Part shown: in pieces, positions 9,955-19,789 of the stretch
How positions within the stretch are numbered: the stretch's first letter is position 1
Layout: each line of letters begins with the position of its first letter
NCBI RefSeq assembly: GCF_964026495.1
Contig: NZ_OZ032148.1
Span: 744,001-808,000 of the forward strand
Direction: 5' to 3'
DNA length: 64,000 bases
Source: Arsenophonus sp964026495
GTDB lineage: Bacteria; Pseudomonadota; Gammaproteobacteria; Enterobacterales; Enterobacteriaceae
Position numbers and translations under genes: made by a program
Notes under the pieces: generated by a model
What the model saw: only the letters and a program-made list of their open reading frames with translations
Databases searched by the model: none
Told to the model about the DNA's origin: nothing

Positions 9955-10962
9955 TATAACTTATTAGTTATTATATTAATTTAATAATTATAAATCAAAA
10001 ATATGACATATTTTATCTAGTAAATGTGAAATATTTTTGAAGTTATTCATACATATATGTGAAAAATTACATTAAATAAAAAATGTATTTAATATTCAAT
10101 ATATTTAATATCCAATACATAATAAAATATATAAACAATAACAAATAATCAATCTTGATTGTGATTAATTTCATATTTTAAAAATATTTAATTAATTCAT
10201 TAAAAATCAAAATTATATCACTTACAATCTTTTCTATCAATAAGACAAAAGATCAATATATATTAAAATCCAAAGCATTTGTTTTAAATCATTTATATTT
10301 TACTGATATTTTACTGATATAATAAAAAAACTAAAAAATATAACAAACTTATGAAAAAAATTAGAATACTCACCTATAACATTATCATAAAAATAAACTG
10401 TTTTTGCTAAAACAATTTTTATAATAAGAATTATTACAAAAATTATTTTGTAAAAAAAGAGTTTTTTAAATTCTAATAAAAAATTATATTTTTGATACTT
10501 AAATTTATAAAATATAATACTTTTCTTTTTTAGAACTAACAAAGTTTAAAACTAACAAAAATTAATTATTTTACTTTTATTAATCTAGCAATAAAAATTT
10601 ATGATATTTTAAAAAATCAAGAAAAAAATCAAATCTGATAACCAATCACTTCTATTTTTTTTACATAAAAATATCAGAATTTTTTAAGTTTTAGGTTTTA
10701 CAAAAAACATGATAACAAATGTACATATACGCAATTATTTAATAATAATTTAGGTGCTTGAGAAATCACTTCTTCATCTACATAAAAATAAGTAAATTCT
10801 TTTTTAGTACTCACATAAACTATAAAAACATGTTATTTAATACTTTTTGATTAACACTTTTACTTGCCTAAAAAAATAAGTAATTATAACATATTGTTTT
10901 GTTTTTTAAAACAATCACTAAAATTTTTATAGATCAATTAAATATCCTGAGTTAAATAAAAA
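9955..10962. other. Gene-free AT-rich spacer
   Basis: A 1-kb interval between bcp and minC. An 80-codon minus-strand ORF (10300-10542) has no recognisable motif and is dominated by Phe, Ile and Lys. A perfect 11-bp tandem duplication (ATTTTACTGAT) sits at 10297-10318. The minC promoter is presumably near its right end. Confidence 0.65.
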
Positions 10963-11649
10963 ATGGCACAATCACCAATAGAACTAAAAGGTAGTAGTTT
11001 CACACTTAGTGTACTTTATATTTATGAAGGAGACCCTATAAATATTAAAAAAGCCATTCAAGAAAAAATTAATCAAGCACCAGAGTTTTTTAAAAATGCT
11101 CCTGTTGTCTTTAATATCACTAGTTTACTAAAAGCTAGTACAATTTTAGCATATTATAAAATTATTAGTGAAACAGGTTTAAAAATAGTTGGCATTACTG
11201 GATGTACTAATATCAAATTACGTCAAGCTATTTCTAATGCTGGCTTACCTTTACTTACTGAAGGTCAAAAGAAAAAAAATAACAACAAAAAAAAAACTAA
11301 TATCGTTAATTATCAACATGGAAAAACTCGTATTATTACAAAACATGTTCGTTCAGGACAATGTATTTATGTAACTAATTGTGATTTAATTGTTAATGCA
11401 AATGTTAGTGCTGGAGCTGAATTAATCGCTGATGGAAATGTACATATTTATGGTATTATGCGCGGAAGAGTACTTGCTGGTGCATCTGGAGATCATGACT
11501 CTCAAATTTATTGCACACACTTAAAAGCAGAACTAATTTCTATCGCTGGTCAATTTTGGATAAATGAGCAAATTCCCAAAAATTTTATTGGAAAACCAGC
11601 TCGACTTTGTTTAGTAAATAATGAATTAAAAATCGATAATATCATTTAG
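10963..11649 (+). CDS. minC: Septum site-determining protein MinC
   Basis: FtsZ-polymerisation inhibitor that, recruited by MinD, blocks division at the poles. It has 228 residues (E. coli 231). The N-terminal FtsZ-interacting domain starts IELKGSSFTLSVLY. A lysine/asparagine-rich linker around residues 104-114 replaces the Pro/Ala-rich E. coli linker. The C-terminal beta-helix domain includes RSGQCIYVTNCDLIV and SAGAELIADGNVHIYGIMRG. The linker is encoded partly by a run of ten A (11287-11296), a potential slippage site. It is the first gene of minCDE. Confidence 0.97.
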   Translation: MAQSPIELKGSSFTLSVLYIYEGDPINIKKAIQEKINQAPEFFKNAPVVFNITSLLKASTILAYYKIISETGLKIVGITGCTNIKLRQAISNAGLPLLTEGQKKKNNNKKKTNIVNYQHGKTRIITKHVRSGQCIYVTNCDLIVNANVSAGAELIADGNVHIYGIMRGRVLAGASGDHDSQIYCTHLKAELISIAGQFWINEQIPKNFIGKPARLCLVNNELKIDNII

Positions 11650-11676
11650 TTAGTTTGTAATTACAGGAATAACTTC

Positions 11677-12489
11677 ATGGCACGCATTATTGTTATAACC
11701 TCAGGTAAAGGTGGGGTAGGAAAAACTACTTCTAGTGCTTCTATTGCTACTGGCCTGGCTAAAAGAGGAGAAAAAACTGTTGTAATCGACTTTGATATTG
11801 GTTTACGTAACCTCGATTTAGTTATGGGATGCGAACGTCGTGTAGTATATGACTTTATCAATGTAATTCAAGGTGAAGCTACAATAAATCAAGCATTAAT
11901 TAAAGACAAAAAAACCAAAAATTTATATATACTTCCTGCTTCACAAACACGTGATAAAGATGCACTAACAATAGATGGAGTTGAAAAAGTACTAAACGGA
12001 TTAAAAAATTTAGATTTTAAATTTATTATTTGTGATTCACCAGCAGGTATAGAAAGTGGTGCATTAATGGCACTTTATTTTGCCGATGAAGCTATTATTA
12101 CCACTAATCCAGAAGTCTCTTCTGTACGTGATTCTGATCGTATTCTCGGTATTATAGCTGCAAAATCACGTCGCGCAGAAAGAGGAATAGAACCAATTAA
12201 AGAACACTTATTACTTACCAGATATAATCCTATTCGAGTTATTCATGGTGAAATGTTAAGCACTAAAGATGTACTTGATATTCTATGTATTCCATTAATT
12301 GGTGTCATTCCAGAAGATCAAGCTGTTTTACGTGCATCTAACCAAGGAGAACCAATTATTCTTGATGTAAAATCTGATGCAGGTAAAGCATATAATGATT
12401 GTGTTGATAGAATTTTAGGTAAAAATTGTCCTATTCGTTTTATTGAAGAGGAAAAAAAAAGCTTTCTTAAGCGTTGGTTTGGAGGATAA
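11677..12489 (+). CDS. minD: Septum site-determining ATPase MinD
   Basis: ParA-type membrane-associated ATPase that recruits MinC and oscillates under MinE control. It is 270 residues as in E. coli. The deviant Walker A motif SGKGGVGKTT is at residues 9-18 with both signature lysines. The C-terminal amphipathic membrane-targeting helix (EEKKSFLKRWFGG) is intact. It lies 27 bases after minC with AGGA before the ATG, and its final codons contain the GGAGG that serves minE. Confidence 0.98.
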   Translation: MARIIVITSGKGGVGKTTSSASIATGLAKRGEKTVVIDFDIGLRNLDLVMGCERRVVYDFINVIQGEATINQALIKDKKTKNLYILPASQTRDKDALTIDGVEKVLNGLKNLDFKFIICDSPAGIESGALMALYFADEAIITTNPEVSSVRDSDRILGIIAAKSRRAERGIEPIKEHLLLTRYNPIRVIHGEMLSTKDVLDILCIPLIGVIPEDQAVLRASNQGEPIILDVKSDAGKAYNDCVDRILGKNCPIRFIEEEKKSFLKRWFGG

Positions 12490-12492
12490 AAC

Positions 12493-12789
12493 ATGGCTTT
12501 ATTAGATTTTTTTCTTTCGAAAAAAAAATCAACAGCCAATATTGCCAAAGAGCGATTACAAATTATTATTGCTGAAAGGAAACGTAATGATTGCAGACCT
12601 GCTTATTTAGATGAAATGAAACGTGACATATTACAAGTAATTTGTAAATATGTAAAAATTAATCCAGAAATGCTTTCTATACAATTTGAACAAAAAAATG
12701 ATGATATTTCTGTTTTAGAATTTAATGTAACTTTACCAGAGATAAATGTAAAACAAACAAAAAACTGCATGGAACAATCAAATGTCTGA
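12493..12789 (+). CDS. minE: Cell division topological specificity factor MinE
   Basis: Activator of MinD ATPase that creates the pole-to-pole oscillation. The N-terminal membrane-binding and anti-MinCD region is strongly conserved (MALLDFFLS, then TANIAKERLQIIIAERKR). The dimerisation part includes DILQVICKYVKI. It has 98 residues against 88 in E. coli, the extra ones being an unconserved C-terminal tail (KQTKNCMEQSNV). The gap to minD is 3 bases, and a GGAGG ribosome-binding site lies at the minD stop. The retained Min system implies rod-shaped cells dividing at mid-cell. Confidence 0.97.
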   Translation: MALLDFFLSKKKSTANIAKERLQIIIAERKRNDCRPAYLDEMKRDILQVICKYVKINPEMLSIQFEQKNDDISVLEFNVTLPEINVKQTKNCMEQSNV

Positions 12790-12973
12790 TTATTAGTATT
12801 TTACTTATAAAATATAATTTATAAAATAGAAATAAATATTTTTATATAAAAATTATATGCTTAATATTTTTTGTTACAAAATAAAAATACAAAAAAAATT
12901 AAATAATTACATTATACAGATGACTTGTTGCTGAATAAAAATTTTAGAAAAAATCATTCAATAATATTAATGG

Positions 12974-13663
12974 TCAAATATTTTTTTTCCAATGAAATTT
13001 ACTACGTAAATAAATAGGTTTTGCTTTTTCTGGATGAATTTTTTTGCCTCTTTTCCAATTTTTAAATGCTAAAGGTAACATATATCGAGCATCAGGTAAA
13101 TAAATACTACTCTCTACTAAATTCACCTTAGCCATTTTTAGTATAGGATAAGTAAACCAACTATTTCCAGAAATAGTCCACTTACCATGCAATCCATCAA
13201 TTTTAGATAAAAATTGATTAGGTTTAAGTATTGCTTCAGTCTCTTCACCTTCCCAAATTCCATTAACGTTAAGTTGATAACAAGCAGCATAAATTTCTCC
13301 CATACCAGCATTTATAGCTACCAGTATTTTTTTTCTTCCCAATTGATTATAAGCTCCTTGAGCAATGGTTAACAGAGAAGAAATACCTATCATCGGTAAA
13401 TTACAAGCAAATGCTAATCCCTGCGCAATACCAACTCCAATTCTAACACCAGTAAAACTACCTGGTCCCTGTCCAAAAGCTAAAAAATCCAATTTTTTTA
13501 AATTAAAATCAGCCTCCAAAAGACACTGATTTAACATAAATAATATTTTTTTTGTATGTTCTTCTGGTGAAATTACAAATTTAGCAAAAATTTTTTTATT
13601 ATAAATAAGTGCAACAGAACAAGCTTCAGTAGCAGAATCTATTGCTAAAATATTAATAGTCAT
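12974..13663 (-). CDS. tsaB: tRNA t6A37 biosynthesis protein TsaB
   Basis: Non-catalytic ASKHA-fold partner of TsaD in threonylcarbamoyl-adenosine (t6A) formation at position 37 of ANN-decoding tRNAs. It has 229 residues (E. coli 231). Signatures are ILAIDSATEACSVAL at the N-terminus and GQGPGSFTGVRIGVGIAQGLA around residue 65. AAAGGAT precedes the ATG. It converges with minE across about 180 bases. Its partner tsaD is in this window at 55.9-56.9 kb. TsaC and TsaE would be expected elsewhere. Confidence 0.96.
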   Translation of the reverse strand: MTINILAIDSATEACSVALIYNKKIFAKFVISPEEHTKKILFMLNQCLLEADFNLKKLDFLAFGQGPGSFTGVRIGVGIAQGLAFACNLPMIGISSLLTIAQGAYNQLGRKKILVAINAGMGEIYAACYQLNVNGIWEGEETEAILKPNQFLSKIDGLHGKWTISGNSWFTYPILKMAKVNLVESSIYLPDARYMLPLAFKNWKRGKKIHPEKAKPIYLRSKFHWKKNI

Positions 13664-13910
13664 ATTTTATAAATCCTTTTTATAAAATTTTAATCTTTTA
13701 ATGATAATTCACTGGATAAATAAAAACCGTTATCTAATATTTATTAATTCAATAATTAAATCAGATTTTTTTATCTATTATTCTGTTATTATAAATAGTT
13801 TAACATTAAAAAATAAATTTTAAATTTTAAGCACATTTATTAAAAATCATAGAAAAATACTCATAAAAAATATAAAATTATCTTAATAATGATTGCAACA
13901 TACTGAAAAA

Positions 13911-15338
13911 TTAATTACTTTTATTTGCTTTTGAATTAATTAAATCAGTAATGGAACCTTCAAATATTTTCGCTGCATTACCAATTGATTCATATAATGT
14001 TGGATGAGCATGAATAGTTAATGCTATATCTTCTGCATCAGATCCCATTTCAATTGCTAAACTAATCTCTCCGAGCAATTCACCAGCATTAGCACCAACA
14101 ACAGAACCACCAATAATACGATGCGTTTTTTTATCAAAAATAAGCTTTGTTATACCTTGTGCACAATTAGAAGCAATAGCACGACCAGATGCAATCCATG
14201 GAAAAATTGATACTTCATAGTCAATTAATTTTTTTTTGGCTTCTTTTTCTGTCAATCCTGTCCAGGCAACCTCGGGATCAGTATAAGCAATTGAAGGTAT
14301 AACTTTTGGATCAAAATAATGTTTTAATCCAGATATCACTTCTGCAGCAATATGTCCTTCATAAATACCTTTATGTGCTAACATTGGTTGTCCAACAATA
14401 TCACCAATTGCATAAATATGAGATACATTAGTGCACATCTGTTTATTTGTCTGAATAAAACCTGAATCATTAACTTTAACTCCAGCTTTATCAGCACCAA
14501 TCCATTTACCATTGGGTGACCGACCAATTGCTACTAAAATTACATCATAATGACGTACATGTTTTACTCCATTTCTATCTTCCATTGTAACATATATGGC
14601 ATCTTTTTTAGCTTCCACTTTTGTTACTTTAGTATTTAACATCAAATTAAATTTATTACTTATTTGTTTACTAAAAAAATTAACAATATCTTTATCTGCT
14701 GTTGGAATCACTTGATCAGACATTTCTACAACATCAATGATTGATCCTAATGCATGATACAATGTTCCCATTTCTAATCCGATAATACCACCACCCAATA
14801 TCAACATATGTTTAGGTATTTCTTTTAATTTTAATGCATCACTAGAATCCCATATACGCGGATCTTCATTAGGAATAAATGGAAGTTTTATTATAGATGA
14901 ACCTGCTGCGATAATCGCATTATCAAAACTTATTTCCGTTATTTTTTCTTTATTGTTAACTACCAATTTATGGCTACTAGAAAACCTACCTATTCCATGT
15001 AAAACTTTAATTGTACGTCTTTTTGCCATTCCTTTTAAACCACTAGTTAATTCTCCTATAACTTTTTCTTTCCATTCTGTTAATTTTTTGATATCTATGC
15101 TCAGATTAGAACATGTAATTCCATTGCTAGATAAAAAATTCACTTCTTGAATAATTTTTGCAACATGTAATAATGCTTTAGAGGGAATACATCCAACATT
15201 AAGACAAACACCTCCTAAAGTTGAATAACGTTCTACTAAAATTGTTTTTAAACCCAAATCTGCACAACGAAAAGCCGCTGAATATCCTGCAGGGCCCGCA
15301 CCTAAAACTACTGTTTGTGTCTTAACTTCAATACTCAT
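13911..15338 (-). CDS. lpd: Dihydrolipoyl dehydrogenase Lpd (E3)
   Basis: FAD flavoenzyme that reoxidises the dihydrolipoyl arms of pyruvate dehydrogenase (and 2-oxoglutarate dehydrogenase if present) with NAD+. It has 475 residues (E. coli 474). The FAD-binding motif GAGPAGYSAAF is near residue 13. The redox-active disulfide is in GGVCLNVGCIPSKALLH, and the catalytic His-Glu pair is in the C-terminal HAHPTLYES. An AGAGGTG ribosome-binding site lies upstream. It is third in the aceE-aceF-lpd order, 179 bases after aceF, as in E. coli, where lpd also has its own promoter. Confidence 0.98.
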   Translation of the reverse strand: MSIEVKTQTVVLGAGPAGYSAAFRCADLGLKTILVERYSTLGGVCLNVGCIPSKALLHVAKIIQEVNFLSSNGITCSNLSIDIKKLTEWKEKVIGELTSGLKGMAKRRTIKVLHGIGRFSSSHKLVVNNKEKITEISFDNAIIAAGSSIIKLPFIPNEDPRIWDSSDALKLKEIPKHMLILGGGIIGLEMGTLYHALGSIIDVVEMSDQVIPTADKDIVNFFSKQISNKFNLMLNTKVTKVEAKKDAIYVTMEDRNGVKHVRHYDVILVAIGRSPNGKWIGADKAGVKVNDSGFIQTNKQMCTNVSHIYAIGDIVGQPMLAHKGIYEGHIAAEVISGLKHYFDPKVIPSIAYTDPEVAWTGLTEKEAKKKLIDYEVSIFPWIASGRAIASNCAQGITKLIFDKKTHRIIGGSVVGANAGELLGEISLAIEMGSDAEDIALTIHAHPTLYESIGNAAKIFEGSITDLINSKANKSN

Positions 15339-15517
15339 TATAACACCTCTTACTTGTCTTTTGCGCAGAATCTAAATTAACATTAATATTAATTATTAAA
15401 ATATAATATTATTTTTAATAATTATGTTCATTTATTAAATAATTATCTAAAAAAAATCGTTTTTAAAAAACATAAAAATATTTACTAACATAAATAAGAT
15501 TTTATCAGTATAACAAA

Positions 15518-17113
15518 TTACATGATTAAAAGACGAATATCACTTATTAATTGTGAAATACGGTTTATAAAACGCACTCCATCTGCACCATCCAAAACAC
15601 GATGATCAAAAGAAAGTGACATAGGTAATATTAAACGAGCAATAAAAGCACTACCATTCCAAATTGGTTTCATATATGCACGTGACAAACCAATAATAGC
15701 AACTTCAGGGGCATTAACAATTGGTGTAAAACTCTTTGTGCCAATGGCACCTAAACTAGAAATTGTAAAACTACCACCTTGCATATCATCATGATTCAAA
15801 TGATTTTTACGTGCTTTATCAGATATTTCTATCAATTCTTTTGAAAGTTCTATAATACCTTTCTTATTAACATCACGAATAACAGGAACAACCAAACCGT
15901 TTAATGTATCAACAGCAATACCTATATGAATATATTTTTTTAAAATTAATCTTTTACCATCTTCAGAGATAGAACTATTAAATCGAGGCATTTCTTTTAA
16001 TGTACATGCAACTGCTTTCATAACAAAAACTAATGGAGTGATTTTAATTGATAAATTTTCTATTTCTTTATTTTTTTTTCTACGAAATCCATCCATATCA
16101 GTAATATCAGCATCTTCCATGATGGTTACATGAGGAATCATTACCCAATTACGACTTAAATTAGCATTAGATATCTTTTGAATGCGAGTAAATTCTACTT
16201 CTTCTACTACACCAAATTTACTAAAATCTATTTTTGGCCAAGGTTTTATATTAAATGTTTTTTGCTCACTAAATTTTTTAACATCTAAACCCTCCATTGT
16301 TTCTTTTATATAATTCTGAATATCTTCATATAAAATACGACCTTTACGACCGGTTCCTTTTATATTAGTAAGTTGAACACCAAATTTACGTGCTAAACGA
16401 CGAATAAATGGTGATGCATATACGTAATTTTTATTATTAATCAGTGTGTTTTCATTTGGAAAAGTAAAATCTATTTTTTGACTTGATGATATTGAATCTA
16501 AAACAAAAGATCGAGATTTCAAGTTTTTAGAATCATTATTATTTTTGTGTTTTACATCAAAAAAGGTTCCTTTTATTTTAAAAACCATAATCAATGAACC
16601 AGTTGTAACTGTATCACCTTCAGTAATTTTAATCTCGTAAACTTCTCCAGAAAAAGGAGCAGATATTTCCATTAATGTATTGTGGTTTTTTACAATGATA
16701 ATTGATTGTTGCATAGATATGACATCACCAATATTAACCATTACATATTTAACTGTAAAAGTTTTATTGCCAATATCTGGCATAAAAACATTTTTTAATT
16801 CACTGTTTGACAAATTTTTTTTGTTATCATCAAAAAAATCAAAATCTATTTTTTTTTCAGAACTAATATTTTTAATAGCTTCAGCTTTATCAAAAATCAT
16901 TATCAATTTACCAGTCGAAATCTTATCACCTACAGAAACTTTAATTTCTTTGACTATTCCAGTTTCTGGTGATGGAATTTCAATTAATGCTTTTTCATCT
17001 TCTACAGTAATTAAAGATTGATCAATGTTAATCAGTTCTCCAACCTTGACCAAAATTTCGGTAACTTCAACTTCATTTTTACCAATATCAGGAACTTTAA
17101 TTTCAATAAACAT
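15518..17113 (-). CDS. aceF: Dihydrolipoamide acetyltransferase AceF (E2), two lipoyl domains
   Basis: Core of the pyruvate dehydrogenase complex, moving acetyl groups from E1 to CoA on swinging lipoyl arms. It has 531 residues against 630 in E. coli, because two lipoyl domains are present instead of three. Domain 1 (about 1-75) keeps the lipoylation lysine at K41 (EDEKALIE). Domain 2 (about 108-180) has Asn145 where that lysine should be (KNHNTLMEI), so it should not be lipoylated. Linkers are Asn/Lys-rich rather than Ala/Pro-rich. The E1/E3-binding domain follows (YVYASPFIRRLARKFGV, about residue 232). The catalytic domain ends with the active-site motif SFDHRVLDGADG. The gap to aceE is 12 bases, with AGAGGA before the ATG. 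Confidence 0.97.
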   Translation of the reverse strand: MFIEIKVPDIGKNEVEVTEILVKVGELINIDQSLITVEDEKALIEIPSPETGIVKEIKVSVGDKISTGKLIMIFDKAEAIKNISSEKKIDFDFFDDNKKNLSNSELKNVFMPDIGNKTFTVKYVMVNIGDVISMQQSIIIVKNHNTLMEISAPFSGEVYEIKITEGDTVTTGSLIMVFKIKGTFFDVKHKNNNDSKNLKSRSFVLDSISSSQKIDFTFPNENTLINNKNYVYASPFIRRLARKFGVQLTNIKGTGRKGRILYEDIQNYIKETMEGLDVKKFSEQKTFNIKPWPKIDFSKFGVVEEVEFTRIQKISNANLSRNWVMIPHVTIMEDADITDMDGFRRKKNKEIENLSIKITPLVFVMKAVACTLKEMPRFNSSISEDGKRLILKKYIHIGIAVDTLNGLVVPVIRDVNKKGIIELSKELIEISDKARKNHLNHDDMQGGSFTISSLGAIGTKSFTPIVNAPEVAIIGLSRAYMKPIWNGSAFIARLILPMSLSFDHRVLDGADGVRFINRISQLISDIRLLIM

Positions 17114-17125
17114 TGATTTTTCCTC

Positions 17126-19789
17126 TTATGCTAAACGTGGATTAATTTTTTCTGCATGAATATCATATTTTTTTATAGCTGCCTTTACACATTTTAAATC
17201 AATTTCACCACGTTTGGCTAATTCATATAATGCTGCTATCACTACATATGAAGTATTAACTTCAAAATATTTACGAAGATTTTCACGACTATCAGAACGA
17301 CCAAACCCATCTGTACCTAAAACATGATAATCATTTGTAGGAATATGAGAAGAAATTTGCTCTGCAAATAACTTAACATAATCTGTAGACGCTATTACGG
17401 GAGCATCATTCATAATTTGACTAATATAAGGTATACGAGGTACATCAGTCGGATTCAACATATTCCAACGCTTACAATCTTGCCCATCACGAGCTAATTC
17501 AGTAAATGATGTGACACTATAAACATCAGAACCAACACCATAATCCATCAGTAAAATCTTTGCTGCTTCACGTATATGCCGCATCATAGCACCAGAACCT
17601 AATAATTGAACTTTACTTTTTTTACCTTTTAATGATTCAATTTTGTAAATACCTTTACGAATACCATCTTCTACACCAACAGGCATTGATGGCATATGAT
17701 ATTGTTCATTTAATGTAGTAATATAGTAGTAAATATTTTCTTGTTTTTCACCATACATACGTACTAAACCATCATGAATAATAACAGCAACTTCATAAGC
17801 ATATGCTGGATCATAAGAAATACAATTAGGAATTGTTAGCGAATACAGATGACTATGTCCATCCTCATGCTGAAGCCCCTCACCATTTAATGTAGTACGT
17901 CCAGATGTTCCACCTATTAAAAATCCACGTGCTTGTTGGTCCCCTGCAGCCCATAATAAATCACCAATACGTTGAAAACCAAACATGGAATAATAAATAT
18001 AAAATGGGATCATAGGTAAATTATTAGTGCTATATGATGTAGCTGCAGCTAACCAAGAAGCACCAGCACCTAATTCATTAATACCTTCTTGAAGAATTTG
18101 ACCTTTTTTATCTTCTTTATAATAAGCAACTTGTTCGTGATCTTGAGGAATATATTGTTGCCCGTTAGAATTATAAATACCAATTTTACGAAACAATCCT
18201 TCCATTCCAAAAGTACGGGCTTCATCAGCAATAATTGGAACTATCCGTTCTTTGAGCGAATTATTGTTTAATATAATATTTAAAACACGTACAAATGCAA
18301 TTGTAGTTGATATTTTTTTATTCTGTTCTTTTAATAATGGAGTAAAATCTTCTAATTTAGTAATATTCAACTTTTCATCAAAAATAGGATTACGTTTAGG
18401 TAAATATCCTCCTAATCTTTTACGACACTCATGTAAATACTTATATTCATCTGAATTCTTTTTAAAAGTAACAAAAGGCAATGATGACAATTTATCATCA
18501 GATACTTGTATATTAAAACGATTACGAAAATAACGCACTCCTTCCAAATCAATGTTTTTTACTTGATGAGCAATATTTTTACCTTCTGCAGAATGACCTA
18601 AACCATAACCTTTAATCGTTTGAGCTAAAATTACTGTTGGTTTATCTTTAGTTTTTTGTGCTTCTTTAAAAGCAGCATAGAGTTTTTTAGAATCATGCCC
18701 TCCCCTATTTAAAGACCAAATCTCATCATCACTCATATCTTTTACTAAAGCACTAGTTTCTGGATAACGATTAAAAAAATTTTCTCGAATATAAGCACCA
18801 TCTTTAGATTTGAAAGTTTGATAATCACCATCTAGTGTTTCATTCATTAATTTAATTAATTTACCGGAAGTATCTTTACGAAGTAATGCATCCCATCTCC
18901 CTCCCCAGAGAACTTTAATAACTTTCCATTGAGCACCGTGAAAAATACTTTCTAATTCATTAATAATTTTACCATTACCATTTACAGGTCCATCAAGTCT
19001 CTGTAAATTACAATTAATTACAAAAATAAGATTATCTAACTTTTCACGAGTAGCAATTGTAATAGCACCTTTCGATTCTGGTTCATCCATTTCACCATCA
19101 CCAAGAAAAACATAAACATTTTGTTTTTGTGTATCTTTTAAACCTCTATGATATAAATATTTTAAAAATTTTGCTTGATAAATAGCACTGATTGGTCCTA
19201 ATCCCATAGAAACAGTTGGAAATTGCCAAAATTCAGGCATTAATTTAGGATGAGGATATGAAGAAAGACCTTTTCCATCAATTTCTTGTCGAAAATTATT
19301 TAATTGTTCTTCAGTAAGACGACCTTCTAGAAATGCACGAGCATATATACCTGGAGCAATATGTCCTTGAAAATAAACTAAATCTCCATGATGTTGGTTA
19401 TTTTTTGCATGAAAAAAATGATTAAAACATACTTCATATAATGTAGCAGAAGACTGAAAAGAAGCTATATGACCTCCCAAATCTAATTGTTTTTTAGAAG
19501 CTCTTAAAACCATCATTGCGGCATTCCACCGAATAACAGCACAAATTCGACGCTCTAAATCTATATTACCTGGATAAAGCGGTTCATCTTCTACAGAAAT
19601 AGTATTAATATAATCAGTATTTATTCTTTGATCTTCTATCTTGACTCCACTACTCCGCGCTTGTTGTAGTATTCTATTAATCAAATATTGCGCACGATCA
19701 ATACCTTCTTCATGGATAACTGATTGAATTGCCTGTAACCAATCACAAGTTTCAATCGGATCCACATCATTTGTATAAAAATCTGACAT
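17126..19789 (-). CDS. aceE: Pyruvate dehydrogenase E1 component AceE
   Basis: Thiamine diphosphate-dependent decarboxylase that starts conversion of pyruvate to acetyl-CoA. It is 887 residues, exactly as in E. coli. The ThDP/Mg motif runs from GDGEMDEPES (about residue 230) to NLQRLDGPV (about 260). Other conserved segments are GHDSKKLYAAF and GFGRSDSRENLR near the C-terminus. AAGGAA precedes the ATG. It is the promoter-proximal gene of the PDH cluster. The usual upstream regulator pdhR is absent, replaced by more than 2 kb of gene-free DNA, so control by pyruvate is probably lost. Confidence 0.98.
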   Translation of the reverse strand: MSDFYTNDVDPIETCDWLQAIQSVIHEEGIDRAQYLINRILQQARSSGVKIEDQRINTDYINTISVEDEPLYPGNIDLERRICAVIRWNAAMMVLRASKKQLDLGGHIASFQSSATLYEVCFNHFFHAKNNQHHGDLVYFQGHIAPGIYARAFLEGRLTEEQLNNFRQEIDGKGLSSYPHPKLMPEFWQFPTVSMGLGPISAIYQAKFLKYLYHRGLKDTQKQNVYVFLGDGEMDEPESKGAITIATREKLDNLIFVINCNLQRLDGPVNGNGKIINELESIFHGAQWKVIKVLWGGRWDALLRKDTSGKLIKLMNETLDGDYQTFKSKDGAYIRENFFNRYPETSALVKDMSDDEIWSLNRGGHDSKKLYAAFKEAQKTKDKPTVILAQTIKGYGLGHSAEGKNIAHQVKNIDLEGVRYFRNRFNIQVSDDKLSSLPFVTFKKNSDEYKYLHECRKRLGGYLPKRNPIFDEKLNITKLEDFTPLLKEQNKKISTTIAFVRVLNIILNNNSLKERIVPIIADEARTFGMEGLFRKIGIYNSNGQQYIPQDHEQVAYYKEDKKGQILQEGINELGAGASWLAAATSYSTNNLPMIPFYIYYSMFGFQRIGDLLWAAGDQQARGFLIGGTSGRTTLNGEGLQHEDGHSHLYSLTIPNCISYDPAYAYEVAVIIHDGLVRMYGEKQENIYYYITTLNEQYHMPSMPVGVEDGIRKGIYKIESLKGKKSKVQLLGSGAMMRHIREAAKILLMDYGVGSDVYSVTSFTELARDGQDCKRWNMLNPTDVPRIPYISQIMNDAPVIASTDYVKLFAEQISSHIPTNDYHVLGTDGFGRSDSRENLRKYFEVNTSYVVIAALYELAKRGEIDLKCVKAAIKKYDIHAEKINPRLA

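Noticed and set aside
10300..10542. 80-codon minus-strand ORF before minC
   Set aside because: Phe/Ile/Lys-dominated chance frame with no family signature; it spans an 11-bp tandem duplication in noncoding DNA.
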